Of a stretch of DNA of 64,000 nucleotides, positions 62,003 through 64,000 are shown in pieces. Position 1 is the first letter of the stretch. Each line of letters begins with the position of its first letter. Origin of the DNA: Lacinutrix sp. Bg11-31 (GTDB lineage Bacteria > Bacteroidota > Bacteroidia > Flavobacteriales > Flavobacteriaceae); assembly GCF_002831665.1 (NCBI RefSeq), contig NZ_CP025118.1, positions 3,596,001-3,660,000 on the forward strand, in the 5' to 3' direction. Below the pieces are notes generated by a model, which ran no database searches, was not told the DNA's origin, and was given only the letters and a program-made list of their open reading frames with translations. Made by a program: the position numbers and the translations under genes.

Positions 62003-62602
62003 TTACAATTCTAATTTTAATTGTTCGGGTAAAAGTCTAAAGCTTTTTCTGTGGTATTTAGTAGCACCATGTTTTCTAATAGCTTCTCTATGTTCTTTAG
62101 TTGGGTAACCTTTGTTTTTTTTCCAATTATACATTGGGAATTCTTCATGGATTTTACACATGTATGCATCGCGATATGTTTTTGCTAATACCGAAGCAGC
62201 TGCAATACTGGAATATTTACTATCTCCTTTTATTATAGTCTCAAATGGAATATCATTTAAAGGTTTAAACCTATTACCATCAACAATTATAAATTCAGGA
62301 GTAGGATCTAATTTTAATATTGAACGTTGCATAGCTAAAATTGAAGCATTAAGGATGTTTATTTCATCAATCTCTTCTTCAAAAACATGAGTGAACGCAA
62401 ACGAAACGGCTTTATCTTCTATAATAGGTTTCAAGAAATCGCGTTTAGTTTCAGAAAGTTGCTTAGAGTCATTAAGAATTTTGTTCTTAAAGTTTTTGGG
62501 TAAAATTACTGCAGCAGCAGTAACAGGTCCAGCAAGGCAACCTCTGCCAGCTTCGTCAGTTCCACATTCTAGTTTGAATTTCGAAAATTTTAATTTTAGC
62601 AT
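62003..62602 (-). CDS. rnhB: Ribonuclease HII
   Basis: 199 residues. Catalytic Asp16-Glu17 in [15 protein letters not shown], 'FIIVDGNRF' and '[26 protein letters not shown]' are conserved. It cleaves RNA in RNA-DNA hybrids and single ribonucleotides in DNA. Upstream (62603-62812) is AT-rich with one -7-like element for the next gene. Confidence 0.96.
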   Translation of the reverse strand: MLKLKFSKFKLECGTDEAGRGCLAGPVTAAAVILPKNFKNKILNDSKQLSETKRDFLKPIIEDKAVSFAFTHVFEEEIDEINILNASILAMQRSILKLDPTPEFIIVDGNRFKPLNDIPFETIIKGDSKYSSIAAASVLAKTYRDAYMCKIHEEFPMYNWKKNKGYPTKEHREAIRKHGATKYHRKSFRLLPEQLKLEL

Positions 62603-62744
62603 TTTAAAAGTTTAAACAAGTTCATTTATAATATTCTTAACAAAAAACAGTATAATTAATTGTAATATTATCATTCATTTTCAAGTTTCTTTAATATACT
62701 TAAGCGTTTCTATGTTTATTTACCAAACAGATTGAGATATTTCA

Positions 62745-62752
62745 TATTTTTG
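62745..62752 (+). promoter_or_regulatory. -7 element of the porin gene
   Basis: TATTTTTG, exact TAnnTTTG, 60 bases before the start codon; no well-spaced -33 TTG seen. Confidence 0.4.
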
Positions 62753-62812
62753 GCAAAACTTTAAATTTTAACCTCCTCATTGTATTGCAAGGTTAAAAAT
62801 AGATATCATTTA

Positions 62813-64000
62813 ATGAATAAAATAATTTTTACACTTTTTTTAATATGTTTCGTTAGCATAAGCTATGCTCAAACAGAACCAAAACCAGGGAGAATAGATA
62901 AGACTTCAAAGAGTTTTTCTAATACTAAAAATAGTGATAGTCTTTCCAGAGGAGCTTCCAAAAACACAAGTAAAAAGAAGATAGAAGCGAAAATTACCGA
63001 CTACCTAATTATATCTCATAAAAACGATACTACTTATGTAGATACTACACTTACAATCCAAAAAGAATACAAATACAATTACCTTAGAAAAGACGAATTT
63101 AATTTAATGCCTTTCTCTAATATTGGGCAAACATATAATACATTAAGTGAAGATTTTCAAAGCATCTCATTAATGCCAGAATTTGGAGCAAAGGCAAGGC
63201 ATTTCAATTACATGGAAATTGAGGATATTTACTATTATCATGTCCCAACACCTTTAACAGAGTTAATGTATAAATCGGCTTTCGAACAAGGCCAATTGTT
63301 AGATGCTCTTTTTACGGTTAATACATCAAAGCAGTTTAATTTTTCTATAGCCTACAAAGGCATGCGTTCTTTAGGTAATTACCAACATATTTTAACAAGT
63401 ACAGGTAATTTTAGATTAACCACAAGCTATAAAACTAAAAACAAAAAGTATGTAGCAAACTTGCATTTTGTATCTCAAGACCTTTTTAATGAAGAGAATG
63501 GAGGTTTAACAGATGAAAGTGTAACTTTTTTCGAATCTGGAGAAAAAGATTTTGATGATAGAGCAGTGTTAGAAGTAAACTTTGAAGATGCAGAAAGCAC
63601 ATTAAGAGGAAAAAGGTTTTATATAAACCATAAATATAATGTAATTAGTAAGTCAGATTCTTTAACAAGTAACAATTTAAACGTTACACACATCATGTCT
63701 TTAAAAGACAAAAACTATCTCTTCGAGCAAGATATTCAAAACGATATTTTCGGATCTAGTTTTAAAACGGAAAACCTTAGAGATCAATTCTCTTTAGAAG
63801 AATTGAGTAATCAATTACAATTAAATTATTCGAATAATATTATAGGAAACGTGCAGTTCAACGCAAGTCATACAAACTATAACTATGGTTATGATAAACT
63901 GGTTGTCTTAGACGGAAGCACAATAACCAATAGGCTAAAAGGAGATATTCTGGCCCTAGGAGGAAAGTATAATAAGCAAATTAAGGGCTTCAATTTTCAA
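62813..64000 (+). CDS. Putative porin (3' end beyond the window)
   Basis: Open from ATG 62813 to the window end, 396 residues visible. Signal peptide 1-20 (ICFVSISYAQ), a basic Ser/Lys-rich linker (about 25-65), then repeated amphipathic beta strands ('FNFSIAYKGMRSLGNYQ', 'FRLTTSYKTKNKKYVANLHFVSQ', 'LQLNYSNNIIGNVQFNASHTNYNYGY'). This agrees with the flavobacterial putative-porin family (Pfam PF14121). Cargo unknown. Confidence 0.85.
   Translation, partial: MNKIIFTLFLICFVSISYAQTEPKPGRIDKTSKSFSNTKNSDSLSRGASKNTSKKKIEAKITDYLIISHKNDTTYVDTTLTIQKEYKYNYLRKDEFNLMPFSNIGQTYNTLSEDFQSISLMPEFGAKARHFNYMEIEDIYYYHVPTPLTELMYKSAFEQGQLLDALFTVNTSKQFNFSIAYKGMRSLGNYQHILTSTGNFRLTTSYKTKNKKYVANLHFVSQDLFNEENGGLTDESVTFFESGEKDFDDRAVLEVNFEDAESTLRGKRFYINHKYNVISKSDSLTSNNLNVTHIMSLKDKNYLFEQDIQNDIFGSSFKTENLRDQFSLEELSNQLQLNYSNNIIGNVQFNASHTNYNYGYDKLVVLDGSTITNRLKGDILALGGKYNKQIKGFNFQ

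Overview
The window is typical of a marine or aquatic Flavobacteriaceae genome (Bacteroidota). The DNA is AT-rich. Promoters fit the Bacteroidota TTG-N19-21-TAnnTTTG pattern. There are SusC/SusD/SusE homologues, type IX secretion (T9SS) C-terminal sorting domains, many short lipoproteins, and families largely confined to this phylum (DUF2911, DUF4136, DUF4412, DUF5522, GDYXXLXY, putative porin). No phage, insertion sequence, rRNA operon or CRISPR array is visible.

1-2.5 kb: the end of a TolC-type efflux gene, a secreted plant-type LRR protein, a CPXCG zinc-ribbon-like small protein and an initiator tRNA.

2.7-27 kb: a complete alpha-glucan (starch/maltodextrin) utilisation locus. The leftward arm holds susC, a susD carrying an inserted starch-binding module, a susE/F with two copies of the same module, a large T9SS-exported GH13 amylase, and a second T9SS protein of unknown function. 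The rightward arm begins with a LacI-type regulator. It continues as a tight operon: SLC45-like sugar permease, beta-phosphoglucomutase, GH65 maltose phosphorylase, lipoprotein GH13 (SusA-like), an unusual esterase-GH31 fusion, and two more lipoprotein GH13 enzymes. The inferred logic is surface binding and cleavage, SusCD import, periplasmic trimming, permease uptake and cytoplasmic maltose phosphorolysis to glucose plus beta-glucose-1-phosphate. A LacI-type palindrome lies between susC and lacI.

27-50 kb: mostly housekeeping and conserved small genes. These include DUF2911 and DUF6503-like proteins, a nuclease, urocanate hydratase with a tiny DUF5522 gene in front, a mini HExxH membrane protein, a PLP-dependent deaminase, a LysM glucosaminidase, hemL, Spy-like proteins, a YiaA-type protein, a DUF2157/GDYXXLXY pair, an M49-type peptidase, a diheme cytochrome, an EEP nuclease, lysS, a YqaE/Pmp3 peptide and lipB.

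50-59.5 kb: a small protein, an AAA ATPase and an NA37-type nucleoid-associated protein, followed by a possible envelope-signalling island. The island has an ECF sigma factor, a membrane anti-sigma-like TPR protein, a CHAT-protease TPR protein, two lipoproteins (one collagen-like), a DUF4412 protein and a short secreted peptide. A shared motif, GTTAAC-N16/17-CATTAAGTA or a variant, lies 24-40 bases upstream of three genes around the sigma factor. It looks like the cognate sigma promoter and is the most interesting previously unannotated signal I found.

59.5-64 kb: a large beta-propeller-like lipoprotein, rnhB, and the start of a putative porin gene cut by the window edge.
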